Virus record (IMG/VR): IMGVR_UViG_3300006028_000001
Span: 33,470-97,469 of that record
Length of the DNA stretch: 64,000 nucleotides
Source: a virus
Direction: 5' to 3' (one strand)
In this document: positions 7,233 through 17,042 of the stretch, piece by piece
Position numbering within the stretch: the first letter of the stretch is position 1
Layout: each line of letters opens with the position of its first letter
Position numbers and translations under genes: made by a program
The notes under the pieces: generated by a model
What the model was told of the DNA's origin: nothing
The model's input: only the letters and a program-made list of their open reading frames with translations
Database searches by the model: none

Positions 7233-10200
7233 GTGGACGACATCACCCTGCTGCTCGTGCTGGAGGCGCGGGACAAGGCCACCCAGATCCTCGACACCAT
7301 CACCAAGCGCGTCAACGGATACGGCGACGCCACCAAGGCTGCCTCCGCGCAGGCCAGCAGGAGCGCCACCGAAATCGAGGCCGCCAACACCCGCGCGGCC
7401 GCGGCGTCCGCCTCCTACGACCGGGCCACCAAAGCCAGCGCCGAAGCACAGGCCGGACTCAAAGACGCGATGCTGGCGTCCAAGGCCGCCCAACTGGAGG
7501 CGGCGGCCGCGGCCCGGGAAGGCTCCGCGTCGGTCGCCGCCGCGCAGAAGCTGGTCACCGAATCAGCCGACGCCGAAGAGGCCGCGCTGGTTCGGGTGCA
7601 GAAGGCCGAACAACTGGCCGCCACCCGGTCCAAGGAGTTGGCCGAGGCGCAGGCCGCCACCGCCGCGAGCGTGGAGAAGGGCGGCAGCGCACTCAAGACC
7701 GCCGGGGTCGCGGCCGGCGCCACCGCCATCGCCGTCGGATACATCGGCGTCAAATCGATTGAGGCCGCCGCCGACTACCAGTCGTCGACAACCCGGCTGG
7801 TCACCTCCGCCGGGGAGCAGCAGTCCGCGCTCGATTCGGTGCGGCAGGGCATGCTGCAGATGGCCGGTCAGGTCGGCTACTCGACCGACGCCCTGTCGAC
7901 GGCCATGTACAAGGTGGAGTCCGGCGGGCAGCACGGCGCGGCCGGGCTCGAAGTGCTCCGCGCCGCCGCCGAAGGCGCCAAGACGGAAAACGCCAACCTG
8001 GAAACCGTCGCCGACGCGGTCACCTCCGCCCTGGTCGACTACCACCTGAAAGCATCCGACGCGGCCACCGTCACCTCCAAGATGGTCGCCGCCACGTCGG
8101 CCGGCAAGACCACCTTCGAGCAGCTGTCCGCCTCATTCTCGGCCATCCTGCCGGTGGCCTCCGCCGCGCACGTCAGCCTGGACGACATCCTCGGCGACCT
8201 CGCGAGCATGACGGTGCACGGCATGTCGGCGCAGCAGGCCAGCCAAAACCTCGCCGACACCATCCGGCACATGCAAAACCCCACCGCCGTGCAGTCGAAA
8301 GAACTAGCGCTGCTGGGGATGACCACCACACAGCTCGCCGACGACCTGAAAACCAAGGGCCTGTCCGGCACCCTCAACGACATTTCCAACCACGTCATGA
8401 AGCTGATCCCACCCGGCTCGGACAAGGTGATCGGCAACCTGAAGACAGCGTTGAACGGGCTGAACCCGGCCGTGCGCGAGCTGGCGATGCACCTGTTCGA
8501 CGGGTCGATGACCGCCAAGCAGTACAGCCAGGCGGCGCAGGCGCTCGACCCGATCAGCGCCAAGCAGGCCCTGTCGTTCGGCACCCTGGCCGGGTCGATG
8601 CACCGAATCGGCGACCAGCAGATGACCGGTGCGCAGGTGATGCAGACCTACGGGGCGGCGCTGGCGAAGGCCACCGGCGACGCCACCGGCCTGAACACGA
8701 TGCTGATGCTGTCGGGTGAGAACGCCGGTGTGACGGCCGGTGCCATCAAGACGGTGTCCAGCGCCACGGCGGAGGCCGGCAACCACGTCAAAGGCTGGTC
8801 GGAGATTCAGGGCACCTTCAACCAGAAGCTGGCCCAGGCCAAGGGGTCGCTGGAAGCGGCGAAGATATCCATCGGCACCGGCCTGCTGCCGGCGGTGACC
8901 GCACTGGCCGGCGGCATCGTCAAGGTGATCACACCGGTCGCGTCGTGGATGGCCAAACACCAGTCCCTGTCGGCGATCATCCTCGGGTCGATCGGCATCC
9001 TCGCCGTGCTCGTGGTCGCCATCTGGGCCATCAACACCGCCCTGGCCGCGATGACCGCCATCCCGGTGGTGGCCATCATCGTCGGCATCGTCGCCGCGGT
9101 CGCAGCCCTGGTCGCCGGGGTGATCTACGCCTACAACCATTGGGGCTGGTTCAAGACTGCCGTCCTCGACACCTGGAACGCCATCAAGGTGGCGGCCCTG
9201 TTCGTGTGGCACGACGTGCTGGAGCCGGCATTCAAGGGCATCGCCGCCGTGGCGACGTGGCTGTGGGCCAACGTCCTCAAGCCGGTGTTCGAAGGTGCCG
9301 TCGCACTGTGGCGGGATGTGCTCGCCCCGGTCGTGATGTGGCTGTGGCACAACATCATCGAGCCGGCGTTCAAGGGCATCCAGATCGAAATCCAGGTCGC
9401 CTGGGCAGTCATCAGGACAATCTTCGAGTTCATCTCGGCCGTGGTCCGTGACGTGCTCGCACCGGTGTTCCTGTGGCTGTGGCACAACGTCATCGAACCG
9501 GTGTGGCAGGGCATCCAGATCGCGGTGTCGATCGCGTGGGCGCTGATCCAGGTCATCTGGGGCCTGATGCAAATCGAGATTAAGATTCTCGCCGCGATTT
9601 TCACCTGGCTGTGGCACGAGGTGCTGGAGCCGGTTTGGCAAGGCATCTCGGCGGTCATCTCGTGGGCCTGGAACAACATCATCAAGCCGCTGTGGGCGGG
9701 CATGAAAATCGAGCTGCGCCTGCTCGGTGACGCGTTCACCTGGCTGTGGCACAACCTGATCGAGCCGGTGTGGAACGGCATCCGTGACACCATCACGGCG
9801 GTGTGGAACAACGGCATCAGGCCGGTGTTCAACTTCTTCAAGGACATCATCAAAAACGACGTCGCGCCCGCATTCTCCGCCGGGGTTTCGGCGATCGCCG
9901 CCGCGTGGAATGGCGTGCTGGAGGTAGCCAAGGCCCCGGTCCGATTCGTGGTCAACACCGTCCTGAACGATGGCCTGCTCGGCGCCTACAACTGGATCGC
10001 GTCGAAGTTCGGCGTCAAACCCGACAACGTCCACGTGTCGCTGCCCGCGGGTTTCGCCGCCGGTGGCCGCATCCCCGGCGCCGACTCCCACGCCGACAAC
10101 ATGCTGGCCATGGTCGCCACCGGCGAGCACATCATGCCCACCGCGCGTACCCGCAAGTGGCTGCCGATCCTGGAGTCGATCCGGCTGCACGACCGGCTGC

Positions 10201-11042
10201 CGCTGTATCCCGGCGACGGCGCGGGCCTGCGCGGCTACGCCGACGGCGGCGTTGTCGGTGCGCTGAAGGGCGCCGCATCCGGGTTGTGGGACCTGTTCAC
10301 CGACCCGGCCAAGTTGGTCAAGGGACCAATCAACGCCCTAATCAATTCGATCCCCGGCGCGGGCATCGTCCGGGACATGGTGAGCGGTGGGGCGCATCGG
10401 TTGCTCGACGGACTCATCCACTGGATCACCGGCACCGGCGGCGGCAACGCAGGCTCGGCAATGACCTTTCTGAAAGGCCAGGTCGGCAAGCCCTACATTT
10501 GGGACTCGGCCGGCCCCGACGGATACGACTGCTCCGGCCTGGTCAGCGCCGTATACCTGGCCGCCCAGGGCAAGAACCCGTTCAACCACCTGTTCTCCAC
10601 CTCCGACGAGGCGCGATACTTCCCGATCGGCGGTCCTGGCGGCATCCTCACCGCCGGCTGGACCAACCCCGGCGAATCCGGACCCGGTGGCAACTCGGTC
10701 GGGCACACCGCCGGTGTCCTGATGGGCATGCCGTTCGAATCCGCCGGCGGTGTCGGGGTGCGCATCGGCTCCGGCGTAACGCCGGTGTCGGCCTTCGCCC
10801 ACGTCGGGCACTTCGATCACGGCGGCGCGCTGTACCCCGGCTGGAACGCCATCTACAACGGGACCCACGGCGTGGAACACGTCGCCGACCCCAACCGGCC
10901 GGCCGGCGGCGGCACCGTCGTGTTCGACCTGCGCGGCAGCCAGGTCATGTCCGATCGGGACATGGACCTGCTCATCGACAAGATTGACCGGCGACTGGTC
11001 CGCACCATGCTGCCGGCGGCCGGGGTGCAGGTGCGGCGCTGA
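7233..11042 (+). CDS. tape measure protein with C-terminal NlpC/P60 peptidase domain
   Basis: 1269 residues from GTG 7233, the longest gene of the window. Residues 1-150 are Ala-rich coiled coil. Residues 190-560 resemble the phage tail tape-measure core. Hydrophobic membrane-like stretches follow at about 575-640, then Trp-rich repeats at about 656-870. The C-terminus holds an NlpC/P60 fold: catalytic Cys1100 in GYDCSGLV and His1158 in GHTAG. It sets tail length and probably forms a channel, while the peptidase would locally cut peptidoglycan during DNA injection. Placement after the chaperones and before tail-tip genes is canonical. Confidence 0.92.
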   Translation: MDDITLLLVLEARDKATQILDTITKRVNGYGDATKAASAQASRSATEIEAANTRAAAASASYDRATKASAEAQAGLKDAMLASKAAQLEAAAAAREGSASVAAAQKLVTESADAEEAALVRVQKAEQLAATRSKELAEAQAATAASVEKGGSALKTAGVAAGATAIAVGYIGVKSIEAAADYQSSTTRLVTSAGEQQSALDSVRQGMLQMAGQVGYSTDALSTAMYKVESGGQHGAAGLEVLRAAAEGAKTENANLETVADAVTSALVDYHLKASDAATVTSKMVAATSAGKTTFEQLSASFSAILPVASAAHVSLDDILGDLASMTVHGMSAQQASQNLADTIRHMQNPTAVQSKELALLGMTTTQLADDLKTKGLSGTLNDISNHVMKLIPPGSDKVIGNLKTALNGLNPAVRELAMHLFDGSMTAKQYSQAAQALDPISAKQALSFGTLAGSMHRIGDQQMTGAQVMQTYGAALAKATGDATGLNTMLMLSGENAGVTAGAIKTVSSATAEAGNHVKGWSEIQGTFNQKLAQAKGSLEAAKISIGTGLLPAVTALAGGIVKVITPVASWMAKHQSLSAIILGSIGILAVLVVAIWAINTALAAMTAIPVVAIIVGIVAAVAALVAGVIYAYNHWGWFKTAVLDTWNAIKVAALFVWHDVLEPAFKGIAAVATWLWANVLKPVFEGAVALWRDVLAPVVMWLWHNIIEPAFKGIQIEIQVAWAVIRTIFEFISAVVRDVLAPVFLWLWHNVIEPVWQGIQIAVSIAWALIQVIWGLMQIEIKILAAIFTWLWHEVLEPVWQGISAVISWAWNNIIKPLWAGMKIELRLLGDAFTWLWHNLIEPVWNGIRDTITAVWNNGIRPVFNFFKDIIKNDVAPAFSAGVSAIAAAWNGVLEVAKAPVRFVVNTVLNDGLLGAYNWIASKFGVKPDNVHVSLPAGFAAGGRIPGADSHADNMLAMVATGEHIMPTARTRKWLPILESIRLHDRLPLYPGDGAGLRGYADGGVVGALKGAASGLWDLFTDPAKLVKGPINALINSIPGAGIVRDMVSGGAHRLLDGLIHWITGTGGGNAGSAMTFLKGQVGKPYIWDSAGPDGYDCSGLVSAVYLAAQGKNPFNHLFSTSDEARYFPIGGPGGILTAGWTNPGESGPGGNSVGHTAGVLMGMPFESAGGVGVRIGSGVTPVSAFAHVGHFDHGGALYPGWNAIYNGTHGVEHVADPNRPAGGGTVVFDLRGSQVMSDRDMDLLIDKIDRRLVRTMLPAAGVQVRR
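9197..9840 (+). repeat. Trp-rich internal repeats of the tape measure gene
   Basis: At least five imperfect copies of a roughly 40-50-residue unit built on LWHxxxEPxxxGI (for example LWHNIIEPAFKGI, LWHNVIEPVWQGI, LWHEVLEPVWQGI). They form amphipathic, membrane-seeking helices in tandem. Such units could scale tail length and line an injection channel. Confidence 0.8.
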
Positions 11043-11090
11043 CCGTACCGACATCCTGAGGAGCGCACGAACGGGCGGCGGGGAGGCGGG

Positions 11091-12461
11091 GTGTCGCAGC
11101 AACTGCAACTGCTCGTCGGCGGCGCCGACCTCACCCCGTACGTGGAGCAGGACGCCTGGTCGATCACACAGCAATGGTCACGGCAAGGCGACACCGCCAC
11201 GTTTGAGCTCACCGACGAACACCCGGTGCACGGCGCCCTCAGTTTCGTCCCGACCCCGCTGACCACCGTTGTCCTCACCGACGTCGGCCTTGGACAAACC
11301 CTGTTCAGCGGCATCTGCGAGAAGCCGGAGGTCCGGTTCGACGGCCCCACCCTGGCCCGCTGGACGTTGGACTGCGTCGACTGGACATACCTGTCCGACC
11401 GGCCCAGCAACCTTGTCGTTGGCGACTACAGCGGCTACACCGCCGACGCCCTCGCCGTCCTCATCACCACCCAGGCCAACTGCGGCATCAACGCCGCCAC
11501 TGTCGCCAACGGCGGCTACGTGTGGCCGGCAGTGCAGATCCCCCGGATCCAGTTCGTGTACGACACGCTGACGGTCGCCTGGACGAAGCTGTCCAAGCTG
11601 GCGTCACTGTCCACCACCTGGGGCTGGTACGTCGACGAAAACCGCAACCTGCACTTCTACGACCTCACCCAGGCACCCAGCGCCGGCGTCACCCTGACCG
11701 ACTCCATCGGGGCCGTCAACAACACCACAATCGTGCCGTACGACAACGACTCCATGACCTACGAATGGGACGCCACCAGCCTGCGTAACGTCGTCACCGT
11801 CCGCGGCGCCGACTACTCCAGCAGCCAAACCGACCTGTGGGTCGGCAACGGCTCGCAACTCAGCTTCCCGCTGACGTTCGTGCCGGACGCCAACAACATC
11901 GCCACCGCCACGCTGACCGTCGGCGGTGTCGCGGCGACCGTGTCGGCCGACACCGGATCCAGCGCCTCCACCGACTGGATCGTGCAGGGCAACGCCGCCA
12001 ACCAGTGGTTCCTGTCCGCCAACCAGGCGCTCACCCCACCGACCGCGGCACCGGCCACCTCGACCGTCATCTCCTTGGCCTACCCGTACCTGCAGCCGGT
12101 GGTGGCCCGCACTCAGGACTCGACGTCGATCGCCGCGTTCGCCAGCCTGCCCAACGCCGGGCAGTTCGCCTACTACATCGGCGACACGTCCCTGCCGACA
12201 CTGCTGTCCGCGGTGCAACGTGGGCAGCGTGAGGTGGCCACCTACTCGCTGCCGACCGAGCGGGCCAACCTGACCATCCCGGAAACCTTCACCGGGCATG
12301 TCCGCGCCGGGCAGCTCGTCACCTTCGTCAACGCGATGGTCCCCGACTCGCGCAACGGCTACGCCTCCGGGGTCAGCGATCAGTTCCTGATCCTCCAGAA
12401 CCGGATCACCGGCGCCGCCGGGCTGTACCGCACCTACGGCATCACCGCCGTCCGCGTCTGA
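11091..12461 (+). CDS. minor tail protein (distal tail / baseplate hub type)
   Basis: 456 residues from GTG 11091. The first 100 residues read like a distal-tail or gp27-like beta domain (VGGADLTPYVEQDAWSITQQ, then FELTDEHP), the form of siphovirus tail-tip hub proteins. Later parts are beta-rich with Thr/Asn. It follows the tape measure by 48 bases and precedes the receptor-binding-like genes. Confidence 0.7.
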   Translation: MSQQLQLLVGGADLTPYVEQDAWSITQQWSRQGDTATFELTDEHPVHGALSFVPTPLTTVVLTDVGLGQTLFSGICEKPEVRFDGPTLARWTLDCVDWTYLSDRPSNLVVGDYSGYTADALAVLITTQANCGINAATVANGGYVWPAVQIPRIQFVYDTLTVAWTKLSKLASLSTTWGWYVDENRNLHFYDLTQAPSAGVTLTDSIGAVNNTTIVPYDNDSMTYEWDATSLRNVVTVRGADYSSSQTDLWVGNGSQLSFPLTFVPDANNIATATLTVGGVAATVSADTGSSASTDWIVQGNAANQWFLSANQALTPPTAAPATSTVISLAYPYLQPVVARTQDSTSIAAFASLPNAGQFAYYIGDTSLPTLLSAVQRGQREVATYSLPTERANLTIPETFTGHVRAGQLVTFVNAMVPDSRNGYASGVSDQFLILQNRITGAAGLYRTYGITAVRV

Positions 12462-12481
12462 CCCAAGGGGACGGTGCCGCC

Positions 12482-13441
12482 GTGGCGTTGCGCGCCTTGA
12501 CCCTGGTTGACATTCTCGCCCAGCTGGTCACCGAGTCCGGCTCGGATGTGCCGTTCAACGCCAACGAGGTGGTCAACCAGTCCACCGCCGACTTCGAAAC
12601 GCTGCTGTTGACCGGTGAAACCCTGACCGCCACCACCGGCACCGACTACCCGGTCAACATCTGCCAGGACGCCGGCCCGGTCGCCTACTGGCGGCTGGAC
12701 GACCCGGTGGCCAGCGCCACCGCCTATGACTCCAACCCGTGGGCCAACACCACCTACCCGAAGGTGCCGGCGTCGGTGAACGGCACTGTCACATTCGGCA
12801 CCACCGGGGCGATGAACGGATCCACCGGCGCCACCTTCAACGGCAGTACCGGATACCTGGAGGTCGCCAACACGACGTCGCTGCAGCGGGTCAACGACCT
12901 CACCATCGAGTTCTGGCTCAAGGTGTCCAGCCTCGCCGCCGCGCAGGTGATCGTGTCGAAAGGCACCACCGGCGAATACCACGTGCTGCTCAACACCAAC
13001 GGATCCATTTCGCTCCTGATGGGACCCGCCTACAACACCGTCGTCATTCCCGCCGCGTCCATCACCGCCGGCACCTGGTTTCACGTGGCGATCGTCCGCA
13101 CCCTGGTCGGCAAGACGGTCAACGCCTACCTCAACGGCGTCAACAAGTTCTCCGGCACCTACACCACCGTCCCGTCGACCACCACCAACGTGCTACGCAT
13201 CGGCGCCACCTCCCCCACCGCCGGCTCCTTCTACAGCGGGGTGCTCGACGAGGTGGCCCTCTACTGGCGCGCCCTGTCCGCCACCCAGGTCGCCAACCAC
13301 TACACGTGGGGCACCGCCAGCGACGTCACATCCAGCGGCTACGGCCGCGGCAAGTACGGCTACGTGCAGTACCCACTCCCGGGGGCGGTCGCCGGCGCCG
13401 TCTACGGCACCGCCGTCTACGGAACGGACGCCTACTCCTGA
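12482..13441 (+). CDS. minor tail protein with LamG/concanavalin-like domain
   Basis: 319 residues from GTG 12482. The core from about residue 60 to 270 is a LamG-type jelly roll: AYWRLDD start, GSTGYLEVAN strand, TIEFWLKVS, HVAIVRT, AYLNGV and LDEVALYWRALSATQV. These domains bind polysaccharides, so this is a good candidate for cell-surface binding at the tail tip. The stop overlaps the next ATG. Confidence 0.8.
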   Translation: MALRALTLVDILAQLVTESGSDVPFNANEVVNQSTADFETLLLTGETLTATTGTDYPVNICQDAGPVAYWRLDDPVASATAYDSNPWANTTYPKVPASVNGTVTFGTTGAMNGSTGATFNGSTGYLEVANTTSLQRVNDLTIEFWLKVSSLAAAQVIVSKGTTGEYHVLLNTNGSISLLMGPAYNTVVIPAASITAGTWFHVAIVRTLVGKTVNAYLNGVNKFSGTYTTVPSTTTNVLRIGATSPTAGSFYSGVLDEVALYWRALSATQVANHYTWGTASDVTSSGYGRGKYGYVQYPLPGAVAGAVYGTAVYGTDAYS

Positions 13442-14187
13442 TGAGCCAACCGACCGCCCGCGCGGCCGACAGTCTGGCCTGCCACGGGCGCATCACCCTG
13501 CGCCTGTATGACGCCCAAACCCGGCTGCTGGTGGCGCAGCGCCGCGTTGACAACCTGATCGTCACCTCGGGCCTGTCAGTGCTCGCCACCGCCCTGAACT
13601 ACGGGCTGATCGCAAGCCGCAACACCACGTGGGGCAATCCGTACGCCACCCCCGGCGACACCTACGGCGCGGTCGGCACCTCCACCACTCCGGCCGCGTC
13701 GGGGCAGACGTCGCTGGTCGCCGAGGTTGGCCGGGCGGTGGTGTCCAACGCCGCGGTCGCATCCGCGGTGCTCACCTACGACGCGTTCTTCCCCACCTCG
13801 CTGGGCAACGGCATCCTCAACGAGGTCGGCTGGCTCGGCTCGGCCAACCTGCTCACCCCGTCGCTGACTTCCGCGGTCAACTCCGGGTCCACCTACACCA
13901 CCCTCGCGGTGCAGCAGGTGGTCGGTGTCATTCCGTCGTCGGCGACGCTGATCCTCGGCTACGGCACCGGCACCACCCAGACGGTGACCACCACGGCGCA
14001 GGCCAACCCGGGTGACACGTCCATCGCGGTGTCGAGCTTCACCGCGGCTGCCAGTTTTGCCGCTGGTTCGCTTGTCGCCTACGCCCCCGGCACCTTGATT
14101 GACCGGGCGGTGCTCGGCTCGCCGGTGACGAAAACAGCGGCGCAGACCATGACCCTCGAACTGCAGATCACCCTGGCCGCCGGCTGA
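13441..14187 (+). CDS. minor tail / baseplate-associated protein
   Basis: 248 residues. ATG 13441 overlaps the previous TGA, which fixes the start; a longer reading in this frame crosses the LamG gene out of phase. It is a Thr/Ser/Ala-rich beta protein with an N-terminal strand pattern (RITLRLYDAQT, then LIVTSGLSVLATAL) typical of tail-fibre-proximal proteins. No enzyme motif. Confidence 0.65.
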   Translation: MSQPTARAADSLACHGRITLRLYDAQTRLLVAQRRVDNLIVTSGLSVLATALNYGLIASRNTTWGNPYATPGDTYGAVGTSTTPAASGQTSLVAEVGRAVVSNAAVASAVLTYDAFFPTSLGNGILNEVGWLGSANLLTPSLTSAVNSGSTYTTLAVQQVVGVIPSSATLILGYGTGTTQTVTTTAQANPGDTSIAVSSFTAAASFAAGSLVAYAPGTLIDRAVLGSPVTKTAAQTMTLELQITLAAG

Positions 14188-14507
14188 TGGAGGACCCGTT
14201 GCCGCTCACCCCCACGCCGGGCGCCGCGCCGCTGCCGCCGGCGGTGCCGCCGCTGGACCAGGACTTCGACCACGCCTGTCGTGAGTTGGGCCGGGCACTG
14301 CTGTACGTGGCGCAACTGTCGAGCCTGCTGAAGGATCGGGCCGCGGAGGCCAACCGGCTAGACGACGACCTGCAGGCGGCGCGGCTCCGCATCCAGGAGC
14401 TGGAACGCGACAACCAGACGCTGCGCGGACAGCTTGAGGTGGCCGAGGCGGCGCTCGAGGTGCTGCCGATGGCGCCGCGGCGTGACAGCGGGGCGGTGAG
14501 CGGCTGA
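14187..14507 (+). CDS. small coiled-coil protein of the tail module
   Basis: 106 residues; ATG 14187 overlaps the previous stop. Pro-rich N-terminus (residues 1-25), then one long heptad-containing helix (residues 28-90, leucine-rich with many Arg/Glu/Asp). It probably trimerises. Position suggests a tail-fibre connector or assembly helper. Confidence 0.65.
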   Translation: MEDPLPLTPTPGAAPLPPAVPPLDQDFDHACRELGRALLYVAQLSSLLKDRAAEANRLDDDLQAARLRIQELERDNQTLRGQLEVAEAALEVLPMAPRRDSGAVSG

Positions 14508-15304
14508 TGGCCCTGTATCAGGTCAACACCGGCGGGACCGTTCAGGCCGCCGACGTCAACCAGTACTACAACCTGCTGACCGGCGCGACCACGGACCAGC
14601 CGGTCACCATCGCCAACCGCATCCGCGCCACCAACACCGGCGCATCCACCAACTCCGGCTACATGGGCGGCGTGTCCGGGGCCGCGCCCACGTCGGGAAC
14701 GTTCGCAACCGGTGATCTGGTGATCGACCAGAAAGGCCCCATCTGGGTGTGCACCGCCGGCGGCACCCCCGGCACCTGGTCGGCCAACGGGCTGGTGCTC
14801 ATCTCGCGGCAGACTCTCGGCGCCGACGCCGCGTCGATCACCTTCTCCTCGATCCCGACAACCTTCACCCACCTACGCCTAATGGGCCAGGTCCGGTCCA
14901 CCACCGCCGCCACATCCGATGTGCTGGTCACCCGGCTCAACTCCGACACCGGCAACAACTACGACTTCACCACCACGGTGTGGAACGACGTGGCCACACC
15001 GGGCACCGCGTCGGTCGGCAGCGGTGGCCTGACCAGCGGCATGCGCATCGCCCCCGCCATCCCCGCCGCGTCGGCGACCGCCTCCTTCTTCGGCCACATC
15101 ACCGCAGACGTGCCGCACTACTCCGACGCCACCAACAACCGGATGAAGGGCGTCATGTGCCAGTCCGTCAACCAGGGATTCGTCATCGGGTTCGGATTCG
15201 GCGAGTGGGTCCCGGCCACCCCAACGGCGGTCACCGCCATCCAGCTGTACTGCAACGCCAACCTCAAGGCCGGATCCTCGGTGTCGCTGTACGGGATTCC
15301 CTGA
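14507..15304 (+). CDS. tail fibre-like structural protein
   Basis: 265 residues; ATG 14507 overlaps the previous stop. The N-terminal 100 residues (QVNTGGTVQAADVNQYYNLL, split by Gly/Thr loops, then IWVCTAGGTPGTW) match the beginning of actinophage fibre or needle proteins. The rest is a beta-sandwich of about 150 residues (QTLGADAASITFSSIP onward), a C-terminal domain form frequent in tail fibres. Likely a receptor-binding component. Confidence 0.6.
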   Translation: MALYQVNTGGTVQAADVNQYYNLLTGATTDQPVTIANRIRATNTGASTNSGYMGGVSGAAPTSGTFATGDLVIDQKGPIWVCTAGGTPGTWSANGLVLISRQTLGADAASITFSSIPTTFTHLRLMGQVRSTTAATSDVLVTRLNSDTGNNYDFTTTVWNDVATPGTASVGSGGLTSGMRIAPAIPAASATASFFGHITADVPHYSDATNNRMKGVMCQSVNQGFVIGFGFGEWVPATPTAVTAIQLYCNANLKAGSSVSLYGIP

Positions 15305-16860
15305 TGGGCGGCGTTCTGCGCCGTGCCGCCGCCGCTGCCGCGGTAACGCTTCTCGGCCTCAGCTCGGGGTGCGCCACCCTCGACCGTCAAGGGACATGGG
15401 CGGTCACACCCTGCCCCTCGGCTGCGGTGCCGGATCTGACCGGTGACGGCGTAGCTGACTTGGCCGGCAACGACGGAAACAACGCGCTGCACTACTACCG
15501 CGGCGACGGCCATGCCGGACTGACCGACGCCGGCACCGCCTGGGCCGGGTTCGGCCCGTGGTGGGGCTACACCCGCATCACCGTCGCCGACTTCAACGGC
15601 GACGGTCACGCTGACATCGCCGGGGTCGACCCGTACGGGGACCTGCGGGTGTTCTTCGGCGACGGCAACGGTCACTGGTTCGGCGGCCAGTTGATGTGGC
15701 CAGCCGGCGGCAACTGGACCAACTTCAAGTACCTCGCGGCCGGCGATTTCAACAGCGACGGCAAGGCCGACATCGTCTCCTACGCCGATGACGGCAACCC
15801 CCGCCTCTTCGCCGGCGACGGCGCCGGACACGTCACCGGGCCGCCGACGATGGGTCTGCCCGCGGGTGCGTTCACCGGCTTCGCCGACATCGTCGCCGGG
15901 GACTTCAACGGCGACGGGCTGTGGGACATCGCCGCCGTCAACGCCTCACATGATCTGGGCCTGTACCTGGGCGACGGCACCGGCCACCTGACCGCCGTTG
16001 GTGCTGGCGTACTGATGTGGCCGGGCGGCGGCCAGTTCACGCGCCGCATCGCCGCCGGTGACTACAACGGCGATGGATTCCTGGACGTCGCGCAGATCAC
16101 CGCGTCCGGCGCGCTGGCGTTGTACGCCGGGGACGGCACCGGTCACCTGCGTACCGGCACCGGTCAGCCCGCCACCATGTCCACGCCTGGGGTGTGGTGG
16201 ACCAACCACCGGCCGGCCGGCACCCCGTCGTCGGGTTGCTGGCAGGGCCGCACCGTCATCATGCCGCTGGGGGATTCCATCACCTACGGCACCGCGTCCA
16301 GCACCGGCGACGGGTACCGCGCGCCGCTGGCCACCCTGCTGGGCGGGTCCGCGCCGATGGGCTCCGGCTGGCTGTACGAAGGATCCATCAACTCCGGCAG
16401 CTCCTTCTGGTCGCACGAGGGCCACGGCGGCTACACCATCGACCAGCTCAACGCCGGGCTGTCGGGGTGGCTGCCCGCGGCGGGTAACGCCCGCCTGCCG
16501 GTGAACCTGATCCTGCTAGACGCCGGCACCAACGACTCGGAGCAGAACCGCACCGGCGCGCAGATGCTCACGTCGATGTCGACCCTGCTGGACAGCGTTC
16601 ACACCGCCGACCCGGCGGCGCGGGTGCTGGTCGCGCAGATCACCATCACCGGCCTGGACACCCCGGCGCAACAACAGGCGGAGCAGGACTTCGACAACGG
16701 CCTACCGGCCCTGGCCGCCGCCAAGGGCACGTGGGTACGGACGGTGGACATGCGCGGTGTGGCCCTGTCCGGTGACCAGCTGCACCCGGGTGACGCCGGC
16801 TACCAGGACATGGCGGGCCGCTGGTACGCGGCGCTCATGACCGCTGGGTGGTTGCCGTAG
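15304..16860 (+). CDS. FG-GAP repeat / SGNH hydrolase, predicted lipoprotein
   Basis: 518 residues; ATG 15304 overlaps the fibre gene's stop. The N-terminus is a lipoprotein signal (twin Arg, hydrophobic Ala/Leu stretch, lipobox LSSGC with Cys23). Residues 40-300 hold about five FG-GAP/VCBS repeats with DFNGDGxxD calcium loops. Residues 315-515 are a GDSL/SGNH hydrolase: block I GDSITYG (Ser325), DAGTND, and the DxxH pair Asp491/His494. It probably removes ester groups from a surface glycan. The gene is coupled to tail genes, yet the signal peptide points to export from the infected cell. It could equally be a host-derived cargo gene. Confidence 0.85.
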   Translation: MGGVLRRAAAAAAVTLLGLSSGCATLDRQGTWAVTPCPSAAVPDLTGDGVADLAGNDGNNALHYYRGDGHAGLTDAGTAWAGFGPWWGYTRITVADFNGDGHADIAGVDPYGDLRVFFGDGNGHWFGGQLMWPAGGNWTNFKYLAAGDFNSDGKADIVSYADDGNPRLFAGDGAGHVTGPPTMGLPAGAFTGFADIVAGDFNGDGLWDIAAVNASHDLGLYLGDGTGHLTAVGAGVLMWPGGGQFTRRIAAGDYNGDGFLDVAQITASGALALYAGDGTGHLRTGTGQPATMSTPGVWWTNHRPAGTPSSGCWQGRTVIMPLGDSITYGTASSTGDGYRAPLATLLGGSAPMGSGWLYEGSINSGSSFWSHEGHGGYTIDQLNAGLSGWLPAAGNARLPVNLILLDAGTNDSEQNRTGAQMLTSMSTLLDSVHTADPAARVLVAQITITGLDTPAQQQAEQDFDNGLPALAAAKGTWVRTVDMRGVALSGDQLHPGDAGYQDMAGRWYAALMTAGWLP

Positions 16861-16861
16861 C

Positions 16862-17014
16862 TCACCACTGCCCGTCCCACCACTCTTCCGGCGGCTCCGG
16901 CAACCGACGCTGATCACCGGAGTCGACGGCCTTGTCGGTGTCGTCGACCTGCCGGTCGGGTTGAGTACGCAGCCAGTGGTGGCACGGCGGTGACGGGCAC
17001 AGCGACGAGTCCAT
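16862..17014 (-). CDS. small antisense gene, 50-residue protein
   Basis: A short frame from ATG 17014 on the opposite strand in the gap between the esterase and the peptidase-like gene. Codons end in G or C throughout, and the C-terminus is acidic and Trp-rich (EEWWDG). The N-terminus has CPSPPCHHW, a possible metal site. No homologue recognised; coding is plausible but unproven. Confidence 0.4.
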   Translation of the reverse strand: MDSSLCPSPPCHHWLRTQPDRQVDDTDKAVDSGDQRRLPEPPEEWWDGQW

Positions 17015-17042
17015 GTCCGGTCAACGACGGAAGGACGCCACC

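Noticed and set aside
8304-10190. A 628-codon open frame on the - strand opposite the tape measure gene
   Set aside because: Long antisense frames are expected in GC-rich coding DNA; composition is His/Arg/Asp-rich and there is no ribosome site or plausible fold.
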